Shown here: piece by piece, positions 45,347 through 55,200 of the stretch
Numbering within the stretch: the first letter of the stretch is position 1
Layout: every line of letters starts with the position of its first letter
DNA from: Candidatus Amulumruptor caecigallinarius
Lineage (GTDB): Bacteria; Bacteroidota; Bacteroidia; Bacteroidales; Muribaculaceae
Assembly (NCBI GenBank): GCA_023665605.1
Contig: JAMPDP010000001.1
Location: 1,072,169-1,136,168 of the forward strand
DNA length: 64,000 bases
Direction of reading: 5' to 3'
Translations under genes and position numbers: made by a program
Notes under the pieces: generated by a model
Database searches by the model: none
What the model was told of the DNA's origin: nothing
The model's input: the letters and a program-made list of their open reading frames with translations, nothing else

Positions 45347-45384
45347 AAGAGGCTGTGTCATCTAATGGCACGGTCTCTTTTGTG
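45347..45384 (+). terminator. Terminator of the LRR gene
   Basis: A 13-bp stem using G-U pairs (45347-45359 with 45367-45379), 7-nt loop, followed by a short T-rich tail. The gaggctgtgtca sequence resembles a terminator type common in Bacteroidales. Confidence 0.6.
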
Positions 45385-45431
45385 ATATTCCTCTTTGACA
45401 ATACGCATGCAAAAGACGCCAATATTCGAGT

Positions 45432-45518
45432 AACCCCGGATGCCTGCGCTTGTGCTTCGGCTTCCGGGGCTATGCTTAAATCTACGTCTTACAGACGCTC
45501 CTTTGGAGGTTTTGGATC
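45432..45518. repeat. Degenerate relative of the 9631-9884 palindrome arm
   Basis: The order of pieces ccccggatgcct, cttccggggcta, ttaaatc, acagacgctcctt and ggaggtttt matches the reverse complement of 9615-9696 with moderate divergence. It lies between the LRR gene and the convergent gene at 45541. Confidence 0.7.
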
Positions 45519-45540
45519 ACCCTACCTACTTTCGGAGGAG

Positions 45541-46101
45541 TTATTCGTCGAGGGTCATTTCGTCGAAGTTCTCGAGGTCAAACTCATCCTCATTGTACTC
45601 CTCGGAGCCGTAGAACTCCTCGTCGAGGTCTTCGACGCTCTGTGTGGCGGCCTTCTTGGCCTTGGCATCGGCCTTGGCATCAAACTCGTCCATGTCCACG
45701 AACTGCGCGGGGGCCTTGCCGCGTGACACTGAGCAGAAAGGCTCGTGAAGGTGCTTCCCGGGCTCGCTGCGCTGCATCTCCATGAAGAAGGCGCGGTCGG
45801 TCATATAGTCAAACACGAAGATAAGCCGCTGTCCCTCATCCTCGATGAAGTCGCTGAGCACGCACTCATCCATGATGTAGACATCCTCGGAGGAGTCTGA
45901 GCCCATATCCTCAAGGGTGATCTCCTTGTCTTTCTCCCAGCCGTCTTTGCAGAGGAAGAAGGAACTCATCTCGTTCTTGTCGTAGCCTACAGAGTCACAG
46001 ATAGCGTTGCGAAGGTCCAGGAACGTTGAGTCGGCGTCAATCTGAATCTCGCGCTTGAAATTGTCAACTTCGTCTGATACTACTCGAAAATTGAATACCA
46101 T
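45541..46101 (-). CDS. pRiA4b ORF-3/TnpR-like acidic protein
   Basis: This 186-residue protein opens FNFRVVSDEVDNFKREIQID and has DLRNAICDSVGYDKNEMSSFFLCKDGW and LIFVFDYMTDRAFFMEM, matching the pRiA4b ORF-3-like (IS1096 passenger TnpR-like) family. The C-terminus is a long acidic tail. There is no transposase nearby, and the protein is a stable chromosomal gene in many Bacteroidales, so a mobile role is unlikely. Function unknown. A promoter box lies at 46160-46167. Confidence 0.8.
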   Translation of the reverse strand: MVFNFRVVSDEVDNFKREIQIDADSTFLDLRNAICDSVGYDKNEMSSFFLCKDGWEKDKEITLEDMGSDSSEDVYIMDECVLSDFIEDEGQRLIFVFDYMTDRAFFMEMQRSEPGKHLHEPFCSVSRGKAPAQFVDMDEFDAKADAKAKKAATQSVEDLDEEFYGSEEYNEDEFDLENFDEMTLDE

Positions 46102-46159
46102 ATGGATTATGTGGGTGTTGGTCGTGTGTAGGGGTGTTGTGTCGGTGTTTTTGACACCA

Positions 46160-46167
46160 CAAAAGTA
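46160..46167 (-). promoter_or_regulatory. -7 promoter box (TACTTTTG)
   Basis: TAnnTTTG match on the minus strand 58 nt upstream of the gene ending at 45541. I see nothing else to report in 46168-46280. Confidence 0.55.
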
Positions 46168-46280
46168 ATCAATCTATCCACAATTGTGCAAGCGCAGGGG
46201 CAGAAAAAACTTCTTAAAAATTTCAGCCCGGATGCGCCGTGGATGCTTGCAGGGGTATGGGATGAGGGCATGGCAAGGGG

Positions 46281-46994
46281 TCATAGCTCGCGGAGGATGG
46301 AGAGCGACGGGAGCCGGAGCGTGCCGAGGTGCGCCTCGAAGTAGCTGACAATGGTGTCTATGGCTGTGCGCCGTGCTGCCGTGTCGAGCCGCAGGAGCGA
46401 CGCATGATGCCATTGGAGGGAGGCCAACAGAGCTGCCACGCGCGACGGTGCTGTCTCGAGCCACTGTCCGCTCACAGGCGGCGTGTTGCGCCACACACCG
46501 TCTGTCAAGTCCAGAAAACGGCCGGGGCGATATGTGGCAGTGTCAGGCTCGATGCCCGTCAAGCGTGCCAGACGCACCAGAGCCAGCAGGTGAAAGTTGG
46601 GCAGCGACCGCGAGGGAGCCTCCGCCAGACGCGCGGCAATATCACGCACCCCGTCGAACAGCAACCGGTCGGGCGGTGACTCACGCACCAGGCTCTCAAG
46701 CACATCAGCCAGAAAGAGTCCCAGAAGACCGCGCAGCGGGTCGCCGGAGATGTGGAGCGGCGTCAGTCCCGGCGCGGTGCGCACGTCGCTGATGGCAAAT
46801 ATGGAGCGGTCAGGCCTGAAAGCCACTTCCGCCTCCACCACCGACAGCGGCATCAGCAGAGCGCGTGTGCGTCGCGCCTCGCGGCCACCGCCGGCCGGCA
46901 CGAGCACCGACAGGCGCCCGCGCTCAGCGGAGTAGACCGACAGGATAGAGTGCCGGTCATTGTAGCGCACAGTGCGCAGGGCTATCAGTAACAT
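46281..46994 (-). CDS. recO: DNA repair protein RecO
   Basis: This 237-residue protein has the RecO N-terminal OB fold (LRTVRYNDRHSILSVYSAERGRLSVLVP) and a helical C-terminal half with PNFHLLALVRLARLTGIEPD. RecO anneals single strands and helps load RecA with RecR. The usual zinc Cys cluster of some RecO proteins is absent, as in many Bacteroidetes. Downstream is the pRiA4b-like gene; upstream is a decameric repeat and the helicase gene. Confidence 0.88.
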   Translation of the reverse strand: MLLIALRTVRYNDRHSILSVYSAERGRLSVLVPAGGGREARRTRALLMPLSVVEAEVAFRPDRSIFAISDVRTAPGLTPLHISGDPLRGLLGLFLADVLESLVRESPPDRLLFDGVRDIAARLAEAPSRSLPNFHLLALVRLARLTGIEPDTATYRPGRFLDLTDGVWRNTPPVSGQWLETAPSRVAALLASLQWHHASLLRLDTAARRTAIDTIVSYFEAHLGTLRLPSLSILREL

Positions 46995-47020
46995 CTGTAT
47001 TCAGTGAGCCAACGAACCCG

Positions 47021-47110
47021 ATCGGTAGCGACGGGTAGCAATGGGTAGCAATGGGTAGCGATGGATAGCGGCGGGTTACGATGGGTGGCGACGGGTAGCT
47101 CCGGGTTATC
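47021..47110. repeat. Decameric tandem repeat between recO and the helicase gene
   Basis: Nine consecutive 10-bp units, consensus atgggtagcg, in exact 10-bp register, ending at the helicase stop codon. A similar period-10 array of related content on the opposite strand lies at 2401-2490. Confidence 0.8.
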
Positions 47111-48893
47111 ACTTCTTACGCTTGGAGCCGGGCTTCTTGGTGCCACCGCGCTGCTTCTTCATGAAGTACTCGTAGGGGGTCTCGCCGCCACCGTCGTAGA
47201 GGTCGGCATCCTTCACCTTGCGCTTGGATGCCTTGGCATAATCCTTGTCAGGCTCTGCCACCTCGCAGTACAGGCGTTTGCCCATGAAGTCGGCCCCGGT
47301 GAGGCCGGCCACCACGCGGGGCGCGTCCGCCTTCTTGACATCGAACAGCGAGTAGCCGGGGAGCAGGTCTATGCGCCCCACATCTACCCTCTTGCCGCTC
47401 ACCTGCTTGTTGAGCAGCTCAATGAGGTTGCCGGCGAAGAAGCCGTCAGCCTTGCCGGCATTGACGTACAGGCGCTCCATGCCACGCTCGGCGGTCCGGC
47501 GGTCCTTGTCACGCTCAGAGCGGGGCTCACGCTCCTTGCGCTCCTTGCGGTCGCGGGAAGGCTTCTCGTCGATGAAGTCTATCTTGGGAGCGTCACGGTA
47601 ATACTCCAGCAACCGTTCAAACTCGAGCGAGAGCACACGCTTGAGCAGGTCCTCGGGAGAGAGCCACTCCAGCTTGCGCTTCACGCCGGGGAGGTACTTG
47701 TCAATCTCTGTGTCGTCAACCTTGACTCGCTCCAGACGATCGGCGAGGTTATATAGCTGCTTCTCAATGATATGCTCAGGGGTGGGCACCTCACGACGCT
47801 CAAATGTCTTGCCAATCTTCTTCTCAATCTCGCGGAGCTTGCCCTTCTCGCGCGAGTGGATGATGGCCACGCTCACACCCGTCTTGCCGGCGCGCCCGGT
47901 ACGCCCGGAGCGGTGAGTGTACACAGCGGTGTCATCAGGGAGCCCGAAGTTAATCACGTGTGTGAGGTCATCCACATCCAGGCCTCGGGCAGCCACATCA
48001 GTGGCCACGAGCAGAGTTATAACGCGGTCACGGAACTTGCGCATCACTATGTCACGCTGCTGCTGCGAGAGGTCGCCGTGGAGCGCGTCGGCATTGTAGC
48101 CGTCGGCTATCAGCTTGTCGGCAATCTCCTGAGTGTCACGGCGCGTGCGGCAGAATATGATGGCGTAAATGTCAGGTGTGTCGTCGGCGATACGCTTCAA
48201 CGCGAGGTATTTGTCGCGGGCGTTCACCATATAATATATGTGTTTGACATTCTGCGCGCCCTCGTTGCGGTTGCCCACCACAAACTCCACCGGCTCTTTC
48301 ATGTACTTCTTGGAGATGCGCGAAATCTCGGCAGGCATCGTGGCAGAGAACATCAGCATCTTGCGATCCTCGGGCACACTTGCCAAAATCTCGTCAATAG
48401 ACTCAAGGAAGCCCATGTTGAGCATCTCGTCAGCCTCATCGAGAATCACGGTGTGCACATCGTCGAGCTTCACCTCACGACGCTTGATCAGGTCTATCAG
48501 ACGCCCCGGTGTGGCCACAATCACCTGCACGCCCTGACGCAGCGCGCGGATCTGGCTCTCGATGGAGGAACCGCCGTATACGGGGAGCACCTTGACATCA
48601 TCTATATACTTGGAAAAGTCGGCCAGGTCGCCTGCAATCTGGAGGCATAGCTCGCGCGTGGGGGACAGGATGAGCGCCTGAGGCTTGTGCACCGTGGGGT
48701 CGATGCGCTGGAGCACCGGGAGGCCGAAAGCGGCCGTCTTGCCGGTACCGGTCTGAGCCAACGCCACCACGTCGCCATCCTCGCTCAGCAGATGGGGTAT
48801 CACTTTGGCCTGTACAGGCATGGGAGCCTCGAAACCGAGCTCCTTGATGGCTTTGAGCAGGCGGTCATCCACGCCTAATTCCTCGAATGTCAT
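47109..48893 (-). CDS. DEAD-box ATP-dependent RNA helicase with DbpA-type RNA-binding domain
   Basis: This 594-residue protein has Q-motif TFEELGVDDRLLKAI, Walker A AQTGTGKT, DEAD in VILDEADEML, SAT (MFSATMP) and motif VI HRSGRTGRAGKTG. A charged linker (about 440-475) leads to a DbpA-like RNA-binding fold (about 478-550; MERLYVNAGKADGF) and a basic tail ending KKPGSKRKK. This layout is like DeaD/CsdA enzymes of ribosome assembly and cold growth. Its promoter is at 48923-48952. Confidence 0.93.
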   Translation of the reverse strand: MTFEELGVDDRLLKAIKELGFEAPMPVQAKVIPHLLSEDGDVVALAQTGTGKTAAFGLPVLQRIDPTVHKPQALILSPTRELCLQIAGDLADFSKYIDDVKVLPVYGGSSIESQIRALRQGVQVIVATPGRLIDLIKRREVKLDDVHTVILDEADEMLNMGFLESIDEILASVPEDRKMLMFSATMPAEISRISKKYMKEPVEFVVGNRNEGAQNVKHIYYMVNARDKYLALKRIADDTPDIYAIIFCRTRRDTQEIADKLIADGYNADALHGDLSQQQRDIVMRKFRDRVITLLVATDVAARGLDVDDLTHVINFGLPDDTAVYTHRSGRTGRAGKTGVSVAIIHSREKGKLREIEKKIGKTFERREVPTPEHIIEKQLYNLADRLERVKVDDTEIDKYLPGVKRKLEWLSPEDLLKRVLSLEFERLLEYYRDAPKIDFIDEKPSRDRKERKEREPRSERDKDRRTAERGMERLYVNAGKADGFFAGNLIELLNKQVSGKRVDVGRIDLLPGYSLFDVKKADAPRVVAGLTGADFMGKRLYCEVAEPDKDYAKASKRKVKDADLYDGGGETPYEYFMKKQRGGTKKPGSKRKK

Positions 48894-48922
48894 ATATCTT
48901 TAGTTGTTCAATATCTTATCCA

Positions 48923-48952
48923 CAAAGTTACAACAAAATCATCGTTTGCAAA
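48923..48952 (-). promoter_or_regulatory. Helicase promoter
   Basis: On the minus strand TAACTTTG (48923-48930) has TTTG (48949-48952) at 18-nt spacing. It lies about 30 nt before the helicase ATG and is divergent from the ABC transporter promoter. Confidence 0.75.
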
Positions 48953-48990
48953 GTTTGAGGCCGGATACGGCTTGTCTGCGAGTAGATAAA

Positions 48991-49022
48991 TTTGGTGGAT
49001 TGGGGAAAAGGCGTTACCTTTG
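48991..49022 (+). promoter_or_regulatory. ABC transporter operon promoter
   Basis: TTTG (48991-48994) and TACCTTTG (49015-49022) at 20-nt spacing, about 97 nt before the ATG at 49120. Confidence 0.75.
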
Positions 49023-49119
49023 CGGGTGCAGTGATGCACATTGCTGCATCACCGAGCTCTCAGCAGAAATCACCTCACCCGTATCACTCAACTCCGATAC
49101 ATCTCATCACAACCTATAT

Positions 49120-50067
49120 ATGGCTGATAACATCTTATCAATCAACGGTGTCACCAAGCGCTACACCGGCCATACGGCCCTCGACAACGTGTCGCTCGAC
49201 GTGCCTCGCGGCTCCGTCTACGGCCTGCTCGGCCCCAACGGTGCCGGCAAAACCACCCTCATACGCATCATCAACCACATCACCCTCCCCGATGCCGGGT
49301 CGGTGACTTTTGACGGCAAGCCACTGACGGCCAACGATGTGGCCCACATAGGCTATCTCCCCGAGGAGCGCGGCCTGTACAAGAAGATGAAAGTCGGTGA
49401 GCAGGCCATATTCTTCGCCCGCCTCAAGGGTATGACCCGCGCGGGCGCCATGATGGAGCTCCGAAAGTGGTTTGACCGCTTCGACATCACCTCATGGTGG
49501 GGCAAAAAGGTGGAGGAGCTCTCAAAGGGTATGGCTCAGAAGGTGCAGTTTATCATCACCGTGCTCCACCGCCCCAAACTGCTCATCTTCGACGAGCCGT
49601 TCTCGGGCTTTGACCCCATCAACGCCAACCTGCTGAAGGAGGAGATTCTGAACCTGCGCCGCGACGGTGCCACGGTGATATTCTCCACCCACAACATGAA
49701 CTCCGTGGAGGAGATTTGTGACGACATCACCCTGATTAACAACTCTCACAACGTGCTCTCGGGCAACGTGGCCGAGATACGCCGCGAGTTTTGCCGCGAC
49801 CGCTACGTGATGCGCCTCGGGGCGGCTCCCGAGCCTGCGCTGGCAGCCACGCTTGAGAAGATGGCGCTGCGCAGCGACCTGGAGCAGCAGGGTGACGGCA
49901 CCCTCACGCTGCAAGTGCACTTGCGGCCGGATGTTCCGGTGCGTGAGCTGGTTGCCGCTGTGAACGAGGCCGCGCCGCTGCTGTCGTTTAATGAAGCCAT
50001 GGCCTCGATGAACGACATCTTCATCAACGCCGTCAAGGCCACCACCATCGACCCGTCGAAACTCTAA
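49120..50067 (+). CDS. ABC transporter ATP-binding protein (NatA-like)
   Basis: This 315-residue ATPase has Walker A GPNGAGKTT, a Q-loop region (GYLPEERGLYKKMKV), signature-like LSKGMAQK, Walker B LLIFDEPF and the H-loop STHNM. The EERGLYK form and C-terminal extension fit the NatA subfamily of ABC-2 exporters. The start at 49120 is chosen by the canonical MADNILSINGVTKRY opening and promoter position. It pairs with the permease 30 nt downstream. Confidence 0.92.
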   Translation: MADNILSINGVTKRYTGHTALDNVSLDVPRGSVYGLLGPNGAGKTTLIRIINHITLPDAGSVTFDGKPLTANDVAHIGYLPEERGLYKKMKVGEQAIFFARLKGMTRAGAMMELRKWFDRFDITSWWGKKVEELSKGMAQKVQFIITVLHRPKLLIFDEPFSGFDPINANLLKEEILNLRRDGATVIFSTHNMNSVEEICDDITLINNSHNVLSGNVAEIRREFCRDRYVMRLGAAPEPALAATLEKMALRSDLEQQGDGTLTLQVHLRPDVPVRELVAAVNEAAPLLSFNEAMASMNDIFINAVKATTIDPSKL

Positions 50068-50097
50068 TCACCACTCCCCTATCAAGATACATTATAT

Positions 50098-51405
50098 ATG
50101 CACAAGATATTTCTCATCATACAGCGCGAGTTCCTGGAGCGCGTCTCCAAGAAGAGCTTCATAGTGGTGACCATCCTGATGCCGCTGCTGATGCTCATCA
50201 TGTCATGCCTGCCGGCGCTGATCATGGCGTTCGCCGAGACTGACCTCAAGACGGTGGCCGTCGTTGAGACCGGCACTGACTCCATAGCCGCCGGACTCAC
50301 CGACACCGAAGAGCTTCGCTACGTGCGCGTTGGCGAGCCGCTCGACACGGTGCTCCGCGCCGAGGGCTATGACGCCATCCTCTTCATCCCCGAGGGGTCG
50401 GTGGAACGCCCCGCTCAGATGGCATGGTACAGCAACGGCCCGGTGTCGCTGAAGCTGACACAAGCCGTGGAGAGCCAGCTTGACGACATCATCGAGACGC
50501 GACGCATTGAGGCGCAGGGCATCGACAACCTCCGCGACATCATGGAGAGCATTCATGCCGATGTGAGCCTACGCACCTTCCGCAACGACCAGGAGGAGAC
50601 CTCCGAGTCATCATCAGCCCTGAGCTTCGCCCTCGGACTTGGCCTGTCGTTTATCCTCTATATGTTCCTGCTCATCTACGGACAGATGGTGATGACCTCC
50701 ATCATCGAGGAGAAGAACAACCGCGTGCTTGAGCTGGTAGTCACCTCCGTGAAGCCCATACACCTGATGCTCGGCAAGATATTCGGCGTGGCCAGCGTGG
50801 CCGTGGTGCAGATCCTTATCTGGATAGCCCTTCTGTGCTGCATCTCCGCGTTCGTGCTCCCGGCCACCCTTCCCACGGGACTTATGACCGAGGTGACAGC
50901 CGCCAATGCCGGCACCCTCAATGCCGAGACCGCCACATATGATGCCGAGCTTGTGCAAGTTGTGGCATCGCTGGGGAGCGTGGGCTACATCCTCAACATC
51001 CTCTTCGTGATGCTTCTGTTTGTGCTCGGCGGCTTCCTGTTCTATGCGGCCATATTCGCCGCCATCGGCTCCGCCGTTGACAATATCCAGGATGCCTCGC
51101 AGCTCCAGACCATCATTGTGCTCCCCATCATCATCGGCCTGATCCTCGCCGTCACCGTGGCCTCCGACCCCACAAGCACCATCGGTGTGGTGTGCAGCTA
51201 CATCCCGTTCACATCGCCCATGGTTATGATGGCCCGCATCCCCTTCGGCATCGGGGCGTGGGAGATAGTGCTGTCGCTCGTTGTTCTCTACCTGTCGTTC
51301 ATCTTCATGGCATGGGTAGCGGGCAAGGTGTACCGCGTGGGCATCTTCATGTACGGCAAGAAGCCCTCTTACCGCGACCTGCTCCGCTGGATGCGCCAGA
51401 GCTGA
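50098..51405 (+). CDS. ABC-2 type transporter permease (NatB-like)
   Basis: This 435-residue protein has one TM near the N-terminus (SFIVVTILMPLLMLIM), a large extracytoplasmic domain (about 55-175) and a block of about five TM segments to the C-terminus, including MVMTSIIEEKNNRVLELVV, the coupling region of ABC-2 permeases. Together with the upstream ATPase it forms an exporter; sodium, drug or other substrate cannot be told. Confidence 0.9.
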   Translation: MHKIFLIIQREFLERVSKKSFIVVTILMPLLMLIMSCLPALIMAFAETDLKTVAVVETGTDSIAAGLTDTEELRYVRVGEPLDTVLRAEGYDAILFIPEGSVERPAQMAWYSNGPVSLKLTQAVESQLDDIIETRRIEAQGIDNLRDIMESIHADVSLRTFRNDQEETSESSSALSFALGLGLSFILYMFLLIYGQMVMTSIIEEKNNRVLELVVTSVKPIHLMLGKIFGVASVAVVQILIWIALLCCISAFVLPATLPTGLMTEVTAANAGTLNAETATYDAELVQVVASLGSVGYILNILFVMLLFVLGGFLFYAAIFAAIGSAVDNIQDASQLQTIIVLPIIIGLILAVTVASDPTSTIGVVCSYIPFTSPMVMMARIPFGIGAWEIVLSLVVLYLSFIFMAWVAGKVYRVGIFMYGKKPSYRDLLRWMRQS

Positions 51406-51433
51406 GGGCCAACGGTGCAGTCGCTTCCGGGGA

Positions 51434-52003
51434 GGGCGGTTACAAACCACCCCTCCTTACCGGCATAGAGGCATTAGGAAGGGCGGTTTGCAACCGTCCC
51501 CAGGCACTACATCAAAACAAAAGTTTTCTAATGTGCTCACAGGGAAAGCCGCGTTAGCGGCGGGGTGAAAATAGCCTATGGCAAGGGGCGTGAAACGGCC
51601 CGCAGCCATAGGTCTACCAAGCGAGCAAGTTAATACAACGCGCCGCGTAGCGTCGCCCCCGCAAGAGAAGCGCAGGACGAGCCTGAGCTCGTCCTGAAAT
51701 AACATTCGCCTTATTATCGCCGACCAATTATGCTATCCGCGCTACCCTTTATGGCATCATTGGAAAAATCAATCGGGCCGACCTAAGGTGCGGCCTAATG
51801 ATGCGTGGTGGTGCGACGCTATGCGTCGCGGTGTCTTTATTCCGTCAACTCCATAAACCTATGGCTGCGGGCCGTTTCACGCCCCTTGCCATAGGCTAAT
51901 TGCACCCCGCCGCTAACGCGGCTTCCCTTCACGCGTCACGTCAATCTTCCGTGAATCACCCTCAACTTGCCACTAGTGGTTACAAACCGCCACTCAATGC
52001 CGG
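51434..52003. repeat. About 570-bp nested-palindrome region, non-coding
   Basis: Main inverted pair: 51541-51612 with 51858-51929 (about 70 bp, few mismatches; the first 41 bp of the right arm are perfect). Inside are a second pair (about 51640-51660 with 51809-51830) and a hairpin at 51673-51694. The left flank has its own 24-bp imperfect stem (51434-51457 with 51476-51499), and the right flank repeats its gttacaaacc core at about 51979. No domain-bearing frame or transposase is seen in 51406-52090. Confidence 0.8.
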
Positions 52004-52090
52004 GGGTGCGCCATGTGCAAGCGTCGGATAAAGTAATCATTGCGATTTATGCTCGCGGCGCAATAAATTCGCTTGGAAAACGTTAATTGA

Positions 52091-52122
52091 TTGGCGAAAA
52101 AGGAAAATTTTGCCTACATTTG
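52091..52122 (+). promoter_or_regulatory. Amylase promoter
   Basis: TTGG (52091-52094) and TACATTTG (52115-52122) at 20-nt spacing, 100 nt before the ATG at 52222. Confidence 0.75.
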
Positions 52123-52138
52123 CACGAAATCTTGCCAT

Positions 52139-52203
52139 TCGGCCAAGTAACCTTGTAATCGGCCAAGTGCATTATCCTAATCATACCATCTTATCCTAAT
52201 CAT
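52139..52203 (+). promoter_or_regulatory. Two pairs of direct repeats in the amylase leader
   Basis: tcggccaagt occurs at 52139-52148 and 52159-52168 (20-bp step). ttatcctaatcat occurs at 52172-52184 and 52191-52203 (19-bp step). They lie between promoter and start codon, so a regulator or RNA-level control is possible. Confidence 0.6.
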
Positions 52204-52221
52204 TTTCATTTCTACACTATC

Positions 52222-55200
52222 ATGAGAAAAAAGCTCCTCAGCTCTCTGTTGCTGGGTCTGCTTGCCCTCCCGTATGCGGCGAAGGCCGACGTTTACGTCG
52301 CCCCGACCATTCAGCAGGGTAACATCCTCCATTGCTTCAACTGGAAGGTGTCAGACATTCAGGCTGAGCTCGACAACATCTACAATGCCGGGTTCACCTC
52401 TATCCAGCTGTCGCCCATGCAGCGCAATGTGTCAGCAGGCGCGGTATGGAACGACGCTTACCGTCCTTACGACTTCAAGTTCATTGACAACGGCATGGGC
52501 TCCAAGGCCCAGCTCAAGGCCCTCTGCGATGCCGCTCATGCCAAGGGCATGAAAATCATCGTTGACGTGGTGTTTAACCATGTCGATGGATGGGCTGCAG
52601 GCGACCGCACCGCATACCATGATCCCTGGTGGAACAGCAACAACCGCCTCCGCTGGAACGGCAACTGCGACTGGGGCAACCGCTACTCCGTGACCCACAA
52701 CCAGATGGGCGGCGGCGACGGCTATCCCGACGTAAACTCTGAGGACAGCGAGGTAGCTGCACGTGGCAAGGCTTACATTGACGACCTCAAGTCTATCGGC
52801 GTTGACGGCATCCGCTATGATGCCGCCAAGCACGTAGGTCTCCCCTCCGAGGGTTGCAATTTCTGGGCCACCGTGTGCTCCGACAAGGGCCTCTACTACT
52901 ACGGTGAGATTCTCAACGACCCCGCAGGCGACACTGACCGCCTGATGAAGGAGTACACCAATTACATGACCGTCACCGACAACAACTATGGCGACAACGC
53001 CAGCAAGAATGGCGGTGTGCCCACCGGCGCCTTCGGGTGGACCGGCGGCGGCAACACACTCAGCCCCGACAAGGTAATCTATTGGGGCGAGAGCCACGAC
53101 ACCTATGCCAACCAAGACGGCTTCTCCAAGAACATCGACCAGAGCATCATAGACCGCGCATATGCCGCCGTGGCTTGCCGCAACGGCGAGAACGCGCTCT
53201 ACCTCTCACGTCCCTCTGCCCGCAACAACGACGACATCAAGATTGGCGCAAAGGGCAGCACCGCCTTTACCGGCAAGCACATCGCTGAGGTAAACAAGTT
53301 CCGCAACGCCATGGTGGGAAAAGCTGACTACTTCTCCGGCAACGGCAACGCTTGCTCTATCACCCGTCAGGGCGGCGGTGCCGTGATCGTGATGAAGGGC
53401 TCCGGCAACGTATCCATAGCCAACGGCAACGGCTACTGCCCCGCCGGCACATACACCGACAAGGTGAGCGGCGGCACTTTCACCGTCACCGCCTCCACCA
53501 TCAGCGGAAACGTGGGTTCGAGCGGCATCGCCGTGATCTACAACGGCGGCGACAACCCCGATCCCAACCCCAACCCCAATCCCGACCCGACTCCCGGCCC
53601 CACCCCCACCTCTGGCATGTACGTGCTCGGTGACCTCGGTGGCACCGCCGCATGGACCAACGGCCCCGGCACCGGCGTAGCCCTGACTCAGGACGGCACA
53701 AAGTACGTAGGCAAGGGCGTGACCTTCACACCCGCCAAGACCGGTGACAAATGCTACTTCAACTTCACCGACTATGTAGGCGCCACATGGGATGACATCA
53801 ACACCAACGGCAACCGTTACGGTGCTACCGCAGAGGGTGTTGCAGCAAGCCTCACATCGGCCAACACGATGACCCTCTACGCCGGCGGCGTGAACGGCAG
53901 CGCTTGCGGCTCATGGACTGTTGATGCCGGTTCATACGACATCAGCGTAGACCCCTCCGCGATGAGCTTCACCATCGTGAAGAGCGGTGACACCCCCAAC
54001 CCCGACCCGACTCCCGGCCCCACCCCTTCGGGCACTCTCACCATCACCGGTGACTACAACTTAGCTTACAGTGGCAACCTCAACAAGGTGCACTACTGGG
54101 GCGGCAGCTCTCAGTCAACATGGCCCGGCGTGGAGATGACCACCGTGACAGGCTCCGATGGCAAGTCCTACAAGGTAGCCAAGGTGGCCGACGGTACCAC
54201 CGGCGTGCTCTTCAACAGCAATGGCGACGCTGACAAGACCGGTGACCTCGCCTACACCGGGGCTTACGTGATGGACAATAACGGCGCGACCTCTACCGCC
54301 GTGACCTTCTCCAACGGCAACAACCCCGACCCGAACCCCGGCCCCACCCCCACTCCCGGTGACCACACCGTATACTTCGACAACTCATCTTCCAACTGGA
54401 GCACCGTATACTGCTACACATGGACCGCAGGCGCAGCTGACCAGAACGCAGCATGGCCCGGTGTCGCAATGACCAAGGTTGACGGCAACGTATACTCTTA
54501 CACTCAGAGCGCCGCTCCCGCCAACGTGATTTTCACCAAGGGCGACGACTCGGGCAAGACCAAGGACCTCACTTGGGTTGACGGCCACATCTACAAGGCT
54601 GACGGCACACATCAGGAGTATCAGGGCGGCAACAACCCCACCACCAAGCCCGTGGTGACAGCCAATCCCGGCAACACCCAGTTTGCCACCTCCGTAGTGG
54701 TAACACTGAGCGTTACCCCCTCAGACGCCAAGATCTACTACACCACCGACGGCTCCACCCCCTCAGCATCGAGCAAGCTCTACTCAGCTCCGCTGACCTT
54801 CACCGAGACCACCACTCTCAAGGCTGTGGGCATCGCCACTGACGGCACCGTGGGTAATGTGGTGACCTACACCTACACCTTTGGCGTGACCCCCATCCCC
54901 GACCCCACACCTGTCAACGGCAACAACCTCATCACCGACTACTACAAGGTGAACCCCAACGGCCAGGTAGGTACCCAGCGCACCGTCAATATGTCATTCA
55001 ACGAGCAGAGGTCAACCACCGCTATGAGCAACTGGAGCGCATCTGACCTGATCGCGCAGGGCGTAGCCCGCGACGTGGCTCAGGCGTTCAAGGGTCACCA
55101 CGAGTATCCCGTCGTCGACTCCTACGCACTTTATGCTTCTTGGGACAACGATTACCTCTACCTCGGCGTCCAGATGGTTTACACCGTTTGGGACCTCTAC

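Noticed and set aside
45300..45540. Attachment-site repeat of the tRNA-Thr 3' end at the right border of the AT-rich island
   Set aside because: No stretch matching the tRNA 3' half was found by eye, and no integrase is encoded.
45541..46101. Mobile element based on the IS1096/TnpR-like name
   Set aside because: No transposase, terminal repeats or other mobile genes; the family is a stable chromosomal gene in Bacteroidales.
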